NCBI RefSeq assembly: GCF_965204195.1 | Contig: NZ_OZ241975.1 | Coordinates: 558,001 to 622,000, forward strand | Length of the DNA stretch: 64,000 nucleotides | Direction: 5' to 3' | Source of the DNA: Poriferisodalis sp965204195 | Lineage (GTDB): Bacteria; Actinomycetota; Acidimicrobiia; Acidimicrobiales; Poriferisodalaceae | Shown: one piece after another, positions 30,906 through 39,363 of the stretch | Position numbering within the stretch: the stretch's first letter is position 1 | Layout of the letters: every line of letters begins with the position of its first letter | Made by a program: the position numbers and the translations under genes | Notes under the pieces: generated by a model | Told to the model about the DNA's origin: nothing | Databases searched by the model: none | Seen by the model: only the letters and a program-made list of their open reading frames with translations

Positions 30906-31918
30906 TGTCGGTTATTGAGCGCGCCGAATGCACTGATGTGGTCACCGGGGCGGCAGGCTTCATCGGCTCACACCTCGTCGACGCGTTGCTTGAGGTCGGC
31001 CACTGCGTCGTCGGCATTGATTCCTTCGACCCGTGGTACAGCCCCGCCCATCGGGCACGCAACATCGAGATCGCCTGCGCTGATCCGGGGTTCCGGCTCG
31101 AGGTCAAGGATCTTCGTACGGCAGACCTGCGAGAGCTGTTCGACGGCGCGAGCACCGTCTACCACCTGGCAGCCCGGCCGGGAGTGCAGCACTCGTGGGG
31201 TGCCGGGCTGACTCGCACCATCGAGATGAACGTCACGGTGACCGGCAAGGTGCTCGACGCCGCCATCGGCGCAGGCGTCGACCGTGTCGTGCTGGCATCG
31301 AGCTCGTCGATCTACGGCAACACCGCCGCGGCGGGTGGCTCCCGCAGCAAGGCGCCGCTCAGCCCCTACGGCGCATCCAAGGCGGCCTGCGAAGACCTGG
31401 CCGACGTGTACCGCCACCGCGGACTCGATGTGGTCACGCTGCGCTACTTCACCGTCTTCGGCCCGCGGCAGCGTCCCGACATGGCGATGCACCGGCTGTT
31501 CGAGGCCACTCGCCGGTGCGGCCCAGCCTTCGGGCGGCGCGGCAGCGGCGAGCAGTCGCGGGAATTCACCTTCGTGGGCGACGCGGTGGCCGCCACGGTG
31601 CTGGCCGGCACGGTCGCCGAGGCCCGTGGCCGCACGTTCGACATCGGCGGCGGCTGCACCGTGTCGCTCAACGAGGTCATCGACACGGTGGGACGGATCG
31701 CAGGCGCCCCAGTGCGGGTGCGAGCGGAGCCCGCGCCTGCCGGCGAGCCGTGGACCACCGTGGCTGCGAACGACGAGGCCCGGGCGATCCTGGGCTGGCA
31801 ACCCCGCACCAGCCTGCGACACGCGCTCTGCGCCCAGTGGGTTTGGCATCAGGGGATCCGGCTTGCATCGATGCCGTCGGTACTGCGCTCCGCTGAGCTC
31901 GTGCCCGCCGGGGTGTGA
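30905..31918 (+). CDS. NAD-dependent nucleotide-sugar epimerase/dehydratase
   Basis: A 337-residue extended SDR: VVTGAAGFIGSHLVDALLEV with GIDSFDPWY for NAD binding, STVYHLAARPGVQHSWGAGL, catalytic SSSIYG, and SPYGASKAACEDLADVY with the YxxxK pair. These are features of UDP-glucose 4-epimerase/UDP-glucuronate epimerase relatives, which make precursors for surface glycans. ATG 30905 is chosen over a start seven codons upstream because similarity begins just after it. The last 70 bp overlap the end of the convergent membrane-protein gene. Iron-responsive control is suggested by the motif at the start. Confidence 0.85.
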   Translation: MSVIERAECTDVVTGAAGFIGSHLVDALLEVGHCVVGIDSFDPWYSPAHRARNIEIACADPGFRLEVKDLRTADLRELFDGASTVYHLAARPGVQHSWGAGLTRTIEMNVTVTGKVLDAAIGAGVDRVVLASSSSIYGNTAAAGGSRSKAPLSPYGASKAACEDLADVYRHRGLDVVTLRYFTVFGPRQRPDMAMHRLFEATRRCGPAFGRRGSGEQSREFTFVGDAVAATVLAGTVAEARGRTFDIGGGCTVSLNEVIDTVGRIAGAPVRVRAEPAPAGEPWTTVAANDEARAILGWQPRTSLRHALCAQWVWHQGIRLASMPSVLRSAELVPAGV

Positions 31919-33342
31919 GACGACGGACCCGATCCGCCACAGCAGCGCCACGCCGTTGCCGCGATGGCGATCAGCACGATCGCCCATAGCCAGTGAAGCG
32001 TCACTGAGCCCAACCCGCCGAAGGACTGGTAGTTGGGCAGCAGTGCCGACCATGCCTGGTACCAGGGGTTCGATGTCTCGGCGAAGTCCACGATGAGCGT
32101 GCGGCGATCCGTCGAGGCCTCGATCGCCAGCCACACCCAGCTCAGCGCCCCGACGATCCAGCTCCCGAGCACCACCCACCGCAGCGCGGCGATGCGCTCG
32201 ACGGCCAGCGCGATGACGGCGACTGCAGCCGGCAGGATCACCACGAGTTGGCGGCCGGGCCACCACCACCCATGCATGGTGAACGCAACCCAAGTGGCCA
32301 CGCCGTAACCCACCGCGACCGCCGCGCCGATCGCCCACCACCTTGGCGGCCGCACGCGGGCCAGCACCGCCATCGCACCGGGCAGAACTAGGTACGCGGG
32401 CATCCACGCCGCGAGGCCGAACTCGCGGTCTACTAGCAGGCCCACCAGGCGCCGGGTTCGGCCGACGTAGTCGGGCTGGCGGCCGACCACGGTGAATTCG
32501 CTGCTGACGAAGTGGTCGCCGGCCGCGTACACAGTCCATCCGCCGTAGATCGCCTGGTGCAGCCACAGGTACACAGCCCCGGCTATGACATAGAACACCG
32601 CCTCGGCGAGCAGCTCTCGCCGCCGGCGCGACCACATCCGCACCACCACCGCCAAGGCGATCACTGCCGCGAGCGGCACGTATTTCACCGACAGCCAGGG
32701 CAACGCGACCACCGTCACGGCTGCCAGCACGCGGGCACCGCGCCCGAGCTGGCCGCACACTGCGGCCAGGCCCAGCGTGACGCACAGCGCCGCTGGCATC
32801 TCGGGGTACACCTGCGAGCCATATGCCACCAGCGGCGGTGCGGCGAAGAACATCGCCACGACACCGGCGGCGATGCCCAGCCCGACCCCCACGCGGCGAA
32901 CCGCCAGCCACAGCGCAGCGGCGGCCGTGAGCGCTGCGAACACCGCCAGCGTTGCCTTGGCCGCAACCCAGCCGCCAGCGCGCATGGGAGCGGCCAGCAG
33001 CAGCGGCAGCAGCGGGTCGTGCGGGCTGAGTCGCTGCCCGTCGTCGTTCAGCGGCCGGGTCTGGGGGTTGAGATCGATCTCGTGATACGGCAGGAAACTC
33101 CGCTCGCTCAGCTCGTCAGAGATGTCGAGATCGAAGTCGGTGCCGAGGCTCAGCGCCGTGGTGAGGTACTGGGGCTCGTCCGCGCTGACCCGGGCGCCGT
33201 AGGTGGCGCGGGCGTCGATGGCGATGAGCGCCCATGCCAGCGACCACAGCGCCACACCGGCCATGGCCAGCGCGAGCCCTCGTCTCGCCACGCCCTCATC
33301 ACACGAAACGGCAGGCTCGACGCTCGCTGCCGACCCCGTCAC
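31849..33342 (-). CDS. Polytopic membrane protein, GT39/ArnT-like
   Basis: A 497-residue protein with about ten membrane helices. The first periplasmic loop has an acidic signature after helix 1 (ARVSADEPQYLTTALSLGTD), placed like the DE motif of GT-C glycosyltransferases. Later features are HGWWWPGRQLVVILPAAVAV and a final helix LHWLWAIVLIAIAATAW. GT-C enzymes transfer a sugar from a lipid-linked donor outside the membrane; the family fit is by topology and the acidic loop only. It starts 4 bp after the iron-permease stop on the same strand, so it is probably the last gene of that operon. Confidence 0.6.
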   Translation of the reverse strand: MTGSAASVEPAVSCDEGVARRGLALAMAGVALWSLAWALIAIDARATYGARVSADEPQYLTTALSLGTDFDLDISDELSERSFLPYHEIDLNPQTRPLNDDGQRLSPHDPLLPLLLAAPMRAGGWVAAKATLAVFAALTAAAALWLAVRRVGVGLGIAAGVVAMFFAAPPLVAYGSQVYPEMPAALCVTLGLAAVCGQLGRGARVLAAVTVVALPWLSVKYVPLAAVIALAVVVRMWSRRRRELLAEAVFYVIAGAVYLWLHQAIYGGWTVYAAGDHFVSSEFTVVGRQPDYVGRTRRLVGLLVDREFGLAAWMPAYLVLPGAMAVLARVRPPRWWAIGAAVAVGYGVATWVAFTMHGWWWPGRQLVVILPAAVAVIALAVERIAALRWVVLGSWIVGALSWVWLAIEASTDRRTLIVDFAETSNPWYQAWSALLPNYQSFGGLGSVTLHWLWAIVLIAIAATAWRCCGGSGPSSHTPAGTSSAERSTDGIDASRIP

Positions 33343-33346
33343 GCTG

Positions 33347-34981
33347 TCACCTGCGTTCTGGACCCGAGGCCTGCTCCTGGCGGCGAACGACGAGGAACCA
33401 GGTCAGCAAGAACGACATCGCCACCAGGGTCACGCCCATCAAACCCGCCTCCGCCACGAAGGCATCCTCGAAGGAGCCGAAGATCTGGGTGGCCAGCGTC
33501 GAGAAGCCCAACGGCGAGATCAGCAGGCTGATCGGCAGCTCCTTCATGACCGACAGCAGCACCAGTCCGGCGCCGGCAAGCAGGGCGGGCCCCATGAGCG
33601 GCATGTCGATCGTGAAGAACCGGCGCAGGGGGCCGGCACCCAGGAGGCGCGCCGAGTCGTGCAGCCGGTCGGGCACGCTGCGCACCGCCACGACGCTGAC
33701 GCCCATCGCCAGCGAGCCGAACCGCACGATGTAGGCAAAGATCAGCAGAGCGAAGGTATCGCCGAACAGCGTGAACGCGATGTCGGAGCGCAGCGTCCAG
33801 AAGCGCATTGACAGGGCGATCAGCAGCCCGGGAACCGCGAACGTGCTGATGACCACGGCGTGGGCAAGCCAGCCAGCCCGTGAGCGGTAGCGGCCGACGA
33901 GGAACGCGATCGGCAGCACGGCGGCCACCGCCACGATCGCAGCCACCACGCTCACCCACAGCGTGTTGAGAGTGGCATCGGCAACCCGGGAGTAGTCGAC
34001 GGTAAGCGGCCGCCCGTCGCCGAACGTGCGTGCGACGCCGCCGGCAGCCCAGTCGACCAGGGCGACAAGAGGCGCGCCCACGCCGGCAAATGCGGCCACG
34101 GCCACGGCGGTAGTTGCCAGCGGGCGCCAGCGGCCCAGCCGCAGGGTCGCGGGTTCGGGGCCGCTGGCTCGGGAGCCGTCGGGCAGCCGTCGTGAGAACC
34201 ATCGCTCGGCCAGCACCACTACGGCCGCGAGCACCAGCAGCATCAGGCTGAGCGCCAGCGCTGCGGGCGGGTCGGCCAAGTGGTTGGTGGCGATGGCGCG
34301 TGTCAGCGTGTCGTAGCGCATGAGCTGCACCGCACCGAAGTCGCTCAGCGTGTAGAGGAACACCAGCAGCGTGCCCGCCCCGATGGCGGTCGCGGCATAG
34401 GGCAACGAGATGCGCCAGAACGCCGCAAGCGCGCTGTCGCCCAGCAAGCGCGCACTTTCCTCCAGCGAGGACGGCAACTGGCGCAGGCGCGCCGCCACCG
34501 GGATGTACACGTACGGGTAGCACATCAGCAGCAGCACCAGCCAGGCGCCGAAGAACCCCCGCAGCTCGGGCGTGGTGCCGACGCCAACCCCGCTGAGCAT
34601 GTCGTTGGCCAGCCCGCCCGGGTTCAGCGTTCTGATGAACGCGGCCGCGCCCAGGAACGTGGGATAGACCAGCGGCAGCGGCAGCACCACACGCCAGATG
34701 CGCCGTCCGGGCAGGTCGGTGCGGTGGGTCAGCCAAGCCAGGCCGGTGCCCATCACCAGCGAGCCGGCCGACACCGCCGCTGCGAGCTTCAGCGTGCGCC
34801 ACAGCGGGGCGAGGGTGCGCTCGCTGAACAGCAGGTTGCCGGGGTCGGCGCCCTCGCCGAAGGCCCGGTAGGTCAGGTAGATGCCGGGAAAGGCGAACAC
34901 GAACGCCAGCACCAGCCCGCCGGCGCGCAGCAGCGCCGGCGTCTTGCGGCCTGCCGGCTCCGCTTGTGTCGTGGTGGCCAT
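33347..34981 (-). CDS. Fe(III) ABC transporter permease (FbpB/FutB-like)
   Basis: A 544-residue permease with the double-domain layout of ferric-iron importers: two sets of about six helices, each ending in the ATPase-coupling loop (LPSSLEESARLLGDSALAAF with WRISLPY, and VPDRLHDSARLLGAGPLRRF with FTIDMPL). It follows the iron-binding lipoprotein gene by 36 bp. No ATP-binding subunit lies next to it; the sugar-type ATPase at 44136 is a less likely partner. It probably imports Fe3+ released from the binding protein. Confidence 0.85.
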   Translation of the reverse strand: MATTTQAEPAGRKTPALLRAGGLVLAFVFAFPGIYLTYRAFGEGADPGNLLFSERTLAPLWRTLKLAAAVSAGSLVMGTGLAWLTHRTDLPGRRIWRVVLPLPLVYPTFLGAAAFIRTLNPGGLANDMLSGVGVGTTPELRGFFGAWLVLLLMCYPYVYIPVAARLRQLPSSLEESARLLGDSALAAFWRISLPYAATAIGAGTLLVFLYTLSDFGAVQLMRYDTLTRAIATNHLADPPAALALSLMLLVLAAVVVLAERWFSRRLPDGSRASGPEPATLRLGRWRPLATTAVAVAAFAGVGAPLVALVDWAAGGVARTFGDGRPLTVDYSRVADATLNTLWVSVVAAIVAVAAVLPIAFLVGRYRSRAGWLAHAVVISTFAVPGLLIALSMRFWTLRSDIAFTLFGDTFALLIFAYIVRFGSLAMGVSVVAVRSVPDRLHDSARLLGAGPLRRFFTIDMPLMGPALLAGAGLVLLSVMKELPISLLISPLGFSTLATQIFGSFEDAFVAEAGLMGVTLVAMSFLLTWFLVVRRQEQASGPERR

Positions 34982-35017
34982 CGTGGTGGCCCGGCTAGCG
35001 ATGAACCGTGGGGGCGC

Positions 35018-36148
35018 TCACTGGTTGAGGATGCCACTCGCTTCGACGATTGCGGTCGTCTCGGCGAATCCGCCGCCCAGCGCGTCGAAGTCGACGCTGC
35101 CGATCTCGAGTGCCTGCAGCGGCGGCAGGATGTCCACCGGCTGGACGCCTGCAGCCAGCGGGTACTCGAAGGTCTCCTCGCTGAAGTAGCGCTGGACGGG
35201 CTCGCTGAGCAGGTACGACAGCAGCTCGTTGGCCTCGGCGGTCCGCTCGCTGGAGGCCGTCACCGTGGCTGCGGTGATGATGAGGAGCGAGCCGATGTCG
35301 TCGTCGGCCAGATCCCAGTTGGACGCCCGGTGGCTGTCGCCTTCCGCCGCGGCTTCTTGGTACTGGTAGTAGTGGTTCACGAGGCCCATCTCGATCTCGC
35401 CCCGCCCGGCCGCTTCCACGATGGACCGGTTGTTGGGGTAGTAGCGGGCGTCGTTGTCGACCATGTCCGACAGCCATCCGGCTGCCACGTCGGATCCGTA
35501 CTGATCCCGGAACACCGTGAACCAGTCGATGAACGAGCCGTTTGTGGCAGGGATCGCCACCTGGCCGCGGAATCGCTCGTCGGTGAGGTCGAACACCGAC
35601 TGGGGCAGCTCGTCGGGCGAGTAGCTGTCGATGTTGTACACCAGCACCCGCTTGCGTCCCGAGAAGCCGACCCAGGTGCCTGATGCAGAGTGGTTCTGGG
35701 GCTCGACCAGCGCCAGCACGTCAGGGTCGATCGTGCCGAGCAGATCCTGGCTCTCCAGGAAGCCCACCGGTCCGGGCGATCGTGACAGGAAGACGTCGGC
35801 CGCTGTGCGGTCGCCTTCCTCGGCCAGCAGCAGCGCCAGGTCGGTCGAACCGCCCCAGCGCACTGCCACGTCGATGCCCTTCTCACAGGCGAACGCGTCG
35901 AGGACAGGCCGGATGAGGTTCTCGGTGCGGCCCGAGTAGATGGCGATTTCGTTCCCGGAGCTCGGGGCGCACTCGCCGCCGTAGATCCCTGCCGCGGCAC
36001 CGTCGAGGAAGCGGGGCGTGCTGCTGCTGCCGCATGCCGATACGGCCAGCGCGGAGGCGATGACGACTGCGGCCGCCAGACGTGCTGGCCGTCGGCGGTG
36101 CGAGATACCACGCGGAGAGGTGAGCCGGTCGAGATGCGGGATGGACAT
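35018..36148 (-). CDS. Fe(III) ABC transporter binding lipoprotein (FutA/FbpA-like)
   Basis: A 376-residue exported protein: signal segment with lipobox ALAVSACGSSS, then EIAIYSGRTENLIRPVLDAF, the opening of ferric-binding proteins. Tyr-rich C-lobe segments (YYPNNRSIVEAAGRGEIEMG, LVNHYYQYQEAAAEGDSHRA) supply the tandem Tyr ligands for Fe3+, and YFSEETFEYPLAAGVQP is also typical. ATG 36148 lies 9 bases from a TATATT -10, so the message looks leaderless, and the promoter overlaps an iron box. It works with the downstream permease. Confidence 0.85.
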   Translation of the reverse strand: MSIPHLDRLTSPRGISHRRRPARLAAAVVIASALAVSACGSSSTPRFLDGAAAGIYGGECAPSSGNEIAIYSGRTENLIRPVLDAFACEKGIDVAVRWGGSTDLALLLAEEGDRTAADVFLSRSPGPVGFLESQDLLGTIDPDVLALVEPQNHSASGTWVGFSGRKRVLVYNIDSYSPDELPQSVFDLTDERFRGQVAIPATNGSFIDWFTVFRDQYGSDVAAGWLSDMVDNDARYYPNNRSIVEAAGRGEIEMGLVNHYYQYQEAAAEGDSHRASNWDLADDDIGSLLIITAATVTASSERTAEANELLSYLLSEPVQRYFSEETFEYPLAAGVQPVDILPPLQALEIGSVDFDALGGGFAETTAIVEASGILNQ

Positions 36149-36156
36149 GGGGCGCG

Positions 36157-36196
36157 AATATAGCGGCGGTTTCTTCTTGATGTAAGGCAAACCTAA
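36157..36196. promoter_or_regulatory. Divergent promoter with iron-box-like motif
   Basis: For the leftward binding-protein gene, TTACAT (36185-36180), a 17-bp spacer and TATATT (36162-36157) form a good promoter. The 19-bp TGATGTAAGGCAAACCTAA (36178-36196) matches 15 of 19 positions of the IdeR/DtxR box and covers the -35. It also ends 6 bases before the rightward ATG at 36203, so one site could control both directions. Confidence 0.6.
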
Positions 36197-36202
36197 CTTG
36201 CT

Positions 36203-37906
36203 ATGGTGCGCACCCTGAACCCTGTGTCCTATCTCCGAGCGACGCTGTCGCGCCGAGCCGGCGCGTTGATCGTCGCCGCCGTCACTGCCGTAGCGGTGGT
36301 GTTCGTGGTGCGGGCGACCGACGGAGCAGCTCTCGGAGCGGCGTGGCGGCGGGCAGCATCCGAGCCGTTCAGCGTGGCGATCGCGCTGAGCGCCTTCGGC
36401 GCGGCGTTCATGATGCGCGCCGTGGCGTGGCGGCGGGTGCTGCCCACGCTGAGCTTCGGGCACTCGCTCGCCGGCATCCACCTCGCGCTCGGCGGCAACC
36501 ACGTGTTGCCGTTGCGGCTCGGCGAGGCCTTGCGCGTGGTGAGCGTGGTGAGGCGCACGCCGATCAGCACCGATGCGGCGATTGCCTCGTCGCTCACGCT
36601 GCGCACTGCCGACACGCTGGCGCTGCTCGGCTGGGGTCTCGCCGTCAGCCCGGTGGTGCTCGTGGCGATCATGGGAACCGCCGGGTGGCTGCTTATGGGC
36701 GCGGGCGTGGCCGTGATTGCCGCGGGGCTGGCGTGGTGGTGGCTGCGTGCGTCGGTCGGCGGCCGGAGCGATGTGCGCCCTCCCGGCCTCGCAGCGCTCG
36801 GGCTCTCGGCGCTGGCCTGGCCCGCAGAGGCGGTGCTGGTGCACGAGGCAGCCCACTGGGCCGGCCTGGAGATCAGCGCGGCTGAGGCCGTCGGCGTTAC
36901 CGCGCTGTCGGTCATCGCGCAGATCGTCGCGATCGCGCCAGGCGGATTCGGGACCTATGAGGCAGCAGCGGTGGCTGCGTACGTCGCGTTCGGCTACGAC
37001 CCCGCTGCCGCGCTGGTTGCGGCCCTGACCGCTCATGCGCTGAAGACCGCGTACTCGGTCGTCGCCGGCGGTGTGGCCGCAGTGGTTCCCACACCGGGCG
37101 TCATGTCGGCCCGCTTGCACACCAGACCACCGGAGGCTGAGCCCGCAACCTCGGTGCCGTCGGCGGTGGACCGGCCGCTGGTGGTGCTGTTCATGCCTGC
37201 CTTCAACGAGGAAGCATCGGTGGGCGATTGCGTGCGCCGCGCGCCAGCGGCAGTGCTCGGCTGCGATGTCGAGGTGCTGGTGGTCGATGACGGCTCAGCC
37301 GATGCGACCGCCGAGCGCGCCCGTGCCGCCGGCGCGACGGTCATCTCGCTGGCCGCCAACCGGGGCCTGGGCAACGCGGTGCGCATCGGTCTCGCTGCGG
37401 GCGCCGAGCGCGGCGCGGCAGCCGTCGTCTTCTGCGATGCCGACGGCGAGTACGCACCCGAAGAACTGCCGGCGCTGGTTGCGCCGATCCTGGCTGGCAC
37501 GGCCGACTACGTGGTCGGCAGCAGGTTCGGCGGCCAGATCGAGGTGATGAAGCCGCACCGGCGTCTCGGGAACGTCGTGCTGACGCTTGCACTGTCGCTG
37601 GTAGCGCGACGGCGCATCAGCGACGGGCAGAGCGGCTACCGGGCCCTGTCGCTCGACGCTGCACGGCACGCGGAGATCATCCACGACTTCAACTACGCGC
37701 AGGTGCTCACGCTGGACCTGCTCGACAAGGGCTACCGCTATGCCGAGGTGCCGATCAGCTACCGCTTCCGCACCACCGGCGACAGCTTCATCAAGCTCGG
37801 CCGCTACCTGCGCCACGTGGTGCCGGCCGTGGCCCGCGAGCTGACAGCGGGTCGCAGTGCCGCGGTTTCCGAAACTTCATTAGACAAAGCTACTATTGGC
37901 CGATAG
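36203..37906 (+). CDS. Flippase-like (UPF0104/LPG synthase TM) - GT2 fusion
   Basis: A 567-residue protein. Residues ~20-310 are a polytopic membrane region of the AglD/MprF-type flippase family (HLALGGNHVLPLRLGEALRV, VIAQIVAIAPGGFGTYEAAA). Residues ~330-550 are a GT2 glycosyltransferase of the dolichyl-phosphate mannosyltransferase type: VLFMPAFNEEASVGDCV, VLVVDDGSADATAERARAAG, FCDADGEYAPEELPALV, SDGQSGYRALS. Together they may make and move a polyprenyl-phosphate sugar. In archaeal AglD the GT2 part comes first, so this order is reversed. An iron-box-like site lies just upstream. Confidence 0.8.
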   Translation: MVRTLNPVSYLRATLSRRAGALIVAAVTAVAVVFVVRATDGAALGAAWRRAASEPFSVAIALSAFGAAFMMRAVAWRRVLPTLSFGHSLAGIHLALGGNHVLPLRLGEALRVVSVVRRTPISTDAAIASSLTLRTADTLALLGWGLAVSPVVLVAIMGTAGWLLMGAGVAVIAAGLAWWWLRASVGGRSDVRPPGLAALGLSALAWPAEAVLVHEAAHWAGLEISAAEAVGVTALSVIAQIVAIAPGGFGTYEAAAVAAYVAFGYDPAAALVAALTAHALKTAYSVVAGGVAAVVPTPGVMSARLHTRPPEAEPATSVPSAVDRPLVVLFMPAFNEEASVGDCVRRAPAAVLGCDVEVLVVDDGSADATAERARAAGATVISLAANRGLGNAVRIGLAAGAERGAAAVVFCDADGEYAPEELPALVAPILAGTADYVVGSRFGGQIEVMKPHRRLGNVVLTLALSLVARRRISDGQSGYRALSLDAARHAEIIHDFNYAQVLTLDLLDKGYRYAEVPISYRFRTTGDSFIKLGRYLRHVVPAVARELTAGRSAAVSETSLDKATIGR

Positions 37907-38018
37907 GGTCACTTATCAGTTTGTAGTTAGCAATACTGACATAGCAATTCTGAGAACAGCCCACCGAACCGCGGCCGAGCGATGTGATGCGCAAGTCGCC
38001 ATGACGAAAGAGACAGCA

Positions 38019-39254
38019 ATGCTTCATGCCAGACGCACCTGGGGAATTCTCATCGCCGTATTCGCGGCGGTCGCGCTGTTGGCGGCCTCGTGCACCGGCA
38101 GCGATGACGGATCGGAGGTGCGCGAGATCGGCGAATCCTCCGGATCGGTCAGCGGCAGTGCCTCAGGCTCCGGCTCGGCCAGCGGCTCGGCATCTGCGTC
38201 GGGCACGCACACGGGATCGGCCAGCGGCTCAGCGTCAGCGTCGGGCACGCACACTGGATCGGCGTCAGGCTCGGCCTCGGCCCCGGCCGGATCCGACTCG
38301 GGCATGACGCCCGGCGACGGTGGCTACGAGTACGCCTCCAATGTCGACTCCCACCGGCTGGTGGTGGCCGACATCTGCGGCATCGGCGACCTGCTCGATG
38401 CCGGCGACTTCGCCGCCGTGGACGACATCTACCGCAACGGCAAGAACTCGGTGAAGAGCGACGGCTCCATCCGCACCATCGGCGGGTTCGCGTCGCGCGA
38501 CGATCGCAGCCACGGGCACGACGCCTACTACGGCACAGCGACGCCGCTCGATGACTTCGTGAGCGCAGCGCTCGACGGCACTGGCATGTTCTCCGGCACC
38601 AGCGATGCCGTCCGCGGCCAGGGTGTCGAGAAGGGCATCCAGAACCAGGTGATGGTGGCCTGGGTGGTGCACGAGCTCGACGCTGCGCTGGCCAAGGCCG
38701 CCGACGGCAACTTCGACGCCGCCAGCGGCGCTCCGCACAACTGGGATGAGGCGTGGGCCTTCTATCACGGCGCCGAGCCGGGCTGCGCGCCCTACGCCAC
38801 GGCCAACAAGCGCGCCGGCAACTTCGCCACGATGGGTGCAGACGGCGAGACCGCCCGGGCGAACGAAGCGATCCTCGCTGCGATGATCGAGGGCCGCGAC
38901 GCACTGCTCGACGGCGACAGGGCCAGTACAGAGGCAGCGGCCCTCGAGATCGTGCGCAACCTGGTCATCACCTACTCGCAGGCGGCGATCCGCTATGCGT
39001 CGCTCATCGAGGGCGACCTGGCCGACGGCAACGACGCCAAGGCTGCCGAGCATCAGGCCGAGGGACTGGCGTTCTGGCGGGTCATCGAGCCCTACGCCGT
39101 GCCAGCGGGTGCCGACGCGGCGGCGATGTCCGCCATCCTCGATCTCAGCAATGCGCCTGGCGCAAACGGCTACGGCGATGCCGTGCGCGCCGCACTTCAG
39201 CCGGCGTGGACGGCTCTGGGCATCAGCGCCGACGACATCGGCACGCTCCAGTAG
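38019..39254 (+). CDS. FEA1-like low-iron-inducible lipoprotein
   Basis: A 411-residue exported protein (an upstream ATG at 38001 is possible; 38019 has a purine-rich site before it). Signal segment ends in lipobox ALLAASCTGS. A Ser/Gly/Ala linker with 42-bp DNA repeats follows (~residues 45-95). The mature domain has DICGIGDLLDAGDFAAVDDI, DDRSHGHDAYYGTATPLDDF, NWDEAWAFYHGAEPGCAPYA, TANKRAGNFATMGADGETAR and NLVITYSQAAIRYASLIEGD, the pattern I associate with FEA1-related iron-assimilation proteins of algae and marine bacteria. It probably binds iron at the cell surface, next to an iron importer. Confidence 0.7.
   Translation: MLHARRTWGILIAVFAAVALLAASCTGSDDGSEVREIGESSGSVSGSASGSGSASGSASASGTHTGSASGSASASGTHTGSASGSASAPAGSDSGMTPGDGGYEYASNVDSHRLVVADICGIGDLLDAGDFAAVDDIYRNGKNSVKSDGSIRTIGGFASRDDRSHGHDAYYGTATPLDDFVSAALDGTGMFSGTSDAVRGQGVEKGIQNQVMVAWVVHELDAALAKAADGNFDAASGAPHNWDEAWAFYHGAEPGCAPYATANKRAGNFATMGADGETARANEAILAAMIEGRDALLDGDRASTEAAALEIVRNLVITYSQAAIRYASLIEGDLADGNDAKAAEHQAEGLAFWRVIEPYAVPAGADAAAMSAILDLSNAPGANGYGDAVRAALQPAWTALGISADDIGTLQ
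38173..38280. repeat. 42-bp tandem repeat coding a Ser/Gly/Ala/Thr linker
   Basis: Two imperfect 42-bp units and a partial third encode GSASGSASASGTHT. They form a flexible tether between the lipid anchor and the folded domain of the FEA1-like protein, and their copy number may vary between strains. Confidence 0.7.
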
Positions 39255-39298
39255 AGCTCCCCACCCACACACTTCGGCCGTTCCTCCCGGATGCGGCG

Positions 39299-39345
39299 GA
39301 TGCGGGCAGGCCCTTCGGACACAGGGCCTGCCTGCTCTCCGCATC
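39299..39345. terminator. Bidirectional terminator hairpin
   Basis: A perfect 10-bp stem GGCAGGCCCT/AGGGCCTGCC with an 8-base loop (39305-39332), plus outer arms GATGCGG (39299-39305) and CCGCATC (39339-39345). It lies between the converging ends of the FEA1-like gene and the SDR gene. There is no U-tract, so its termination strength is uncertain. Confidence 0.6.
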
Positions 39346-39363
39346 TGGGACCGGGCATCGAGG

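Noticed and set aside
36149..37120. Minus-strand open frame extending upstream of the iron-binding lipoprotein
   Set aside because: It runs antisense through the flippase-GT2 gene, lacks similarity, and the lipoprotein has its own promoter and ATG at 36148.
37907..38018. Iron box before the FEA1-like gene
   Set aside because: The AT-rich gap contains promoter-like hexamers but no good match to the motif found at 30887 and 36178.
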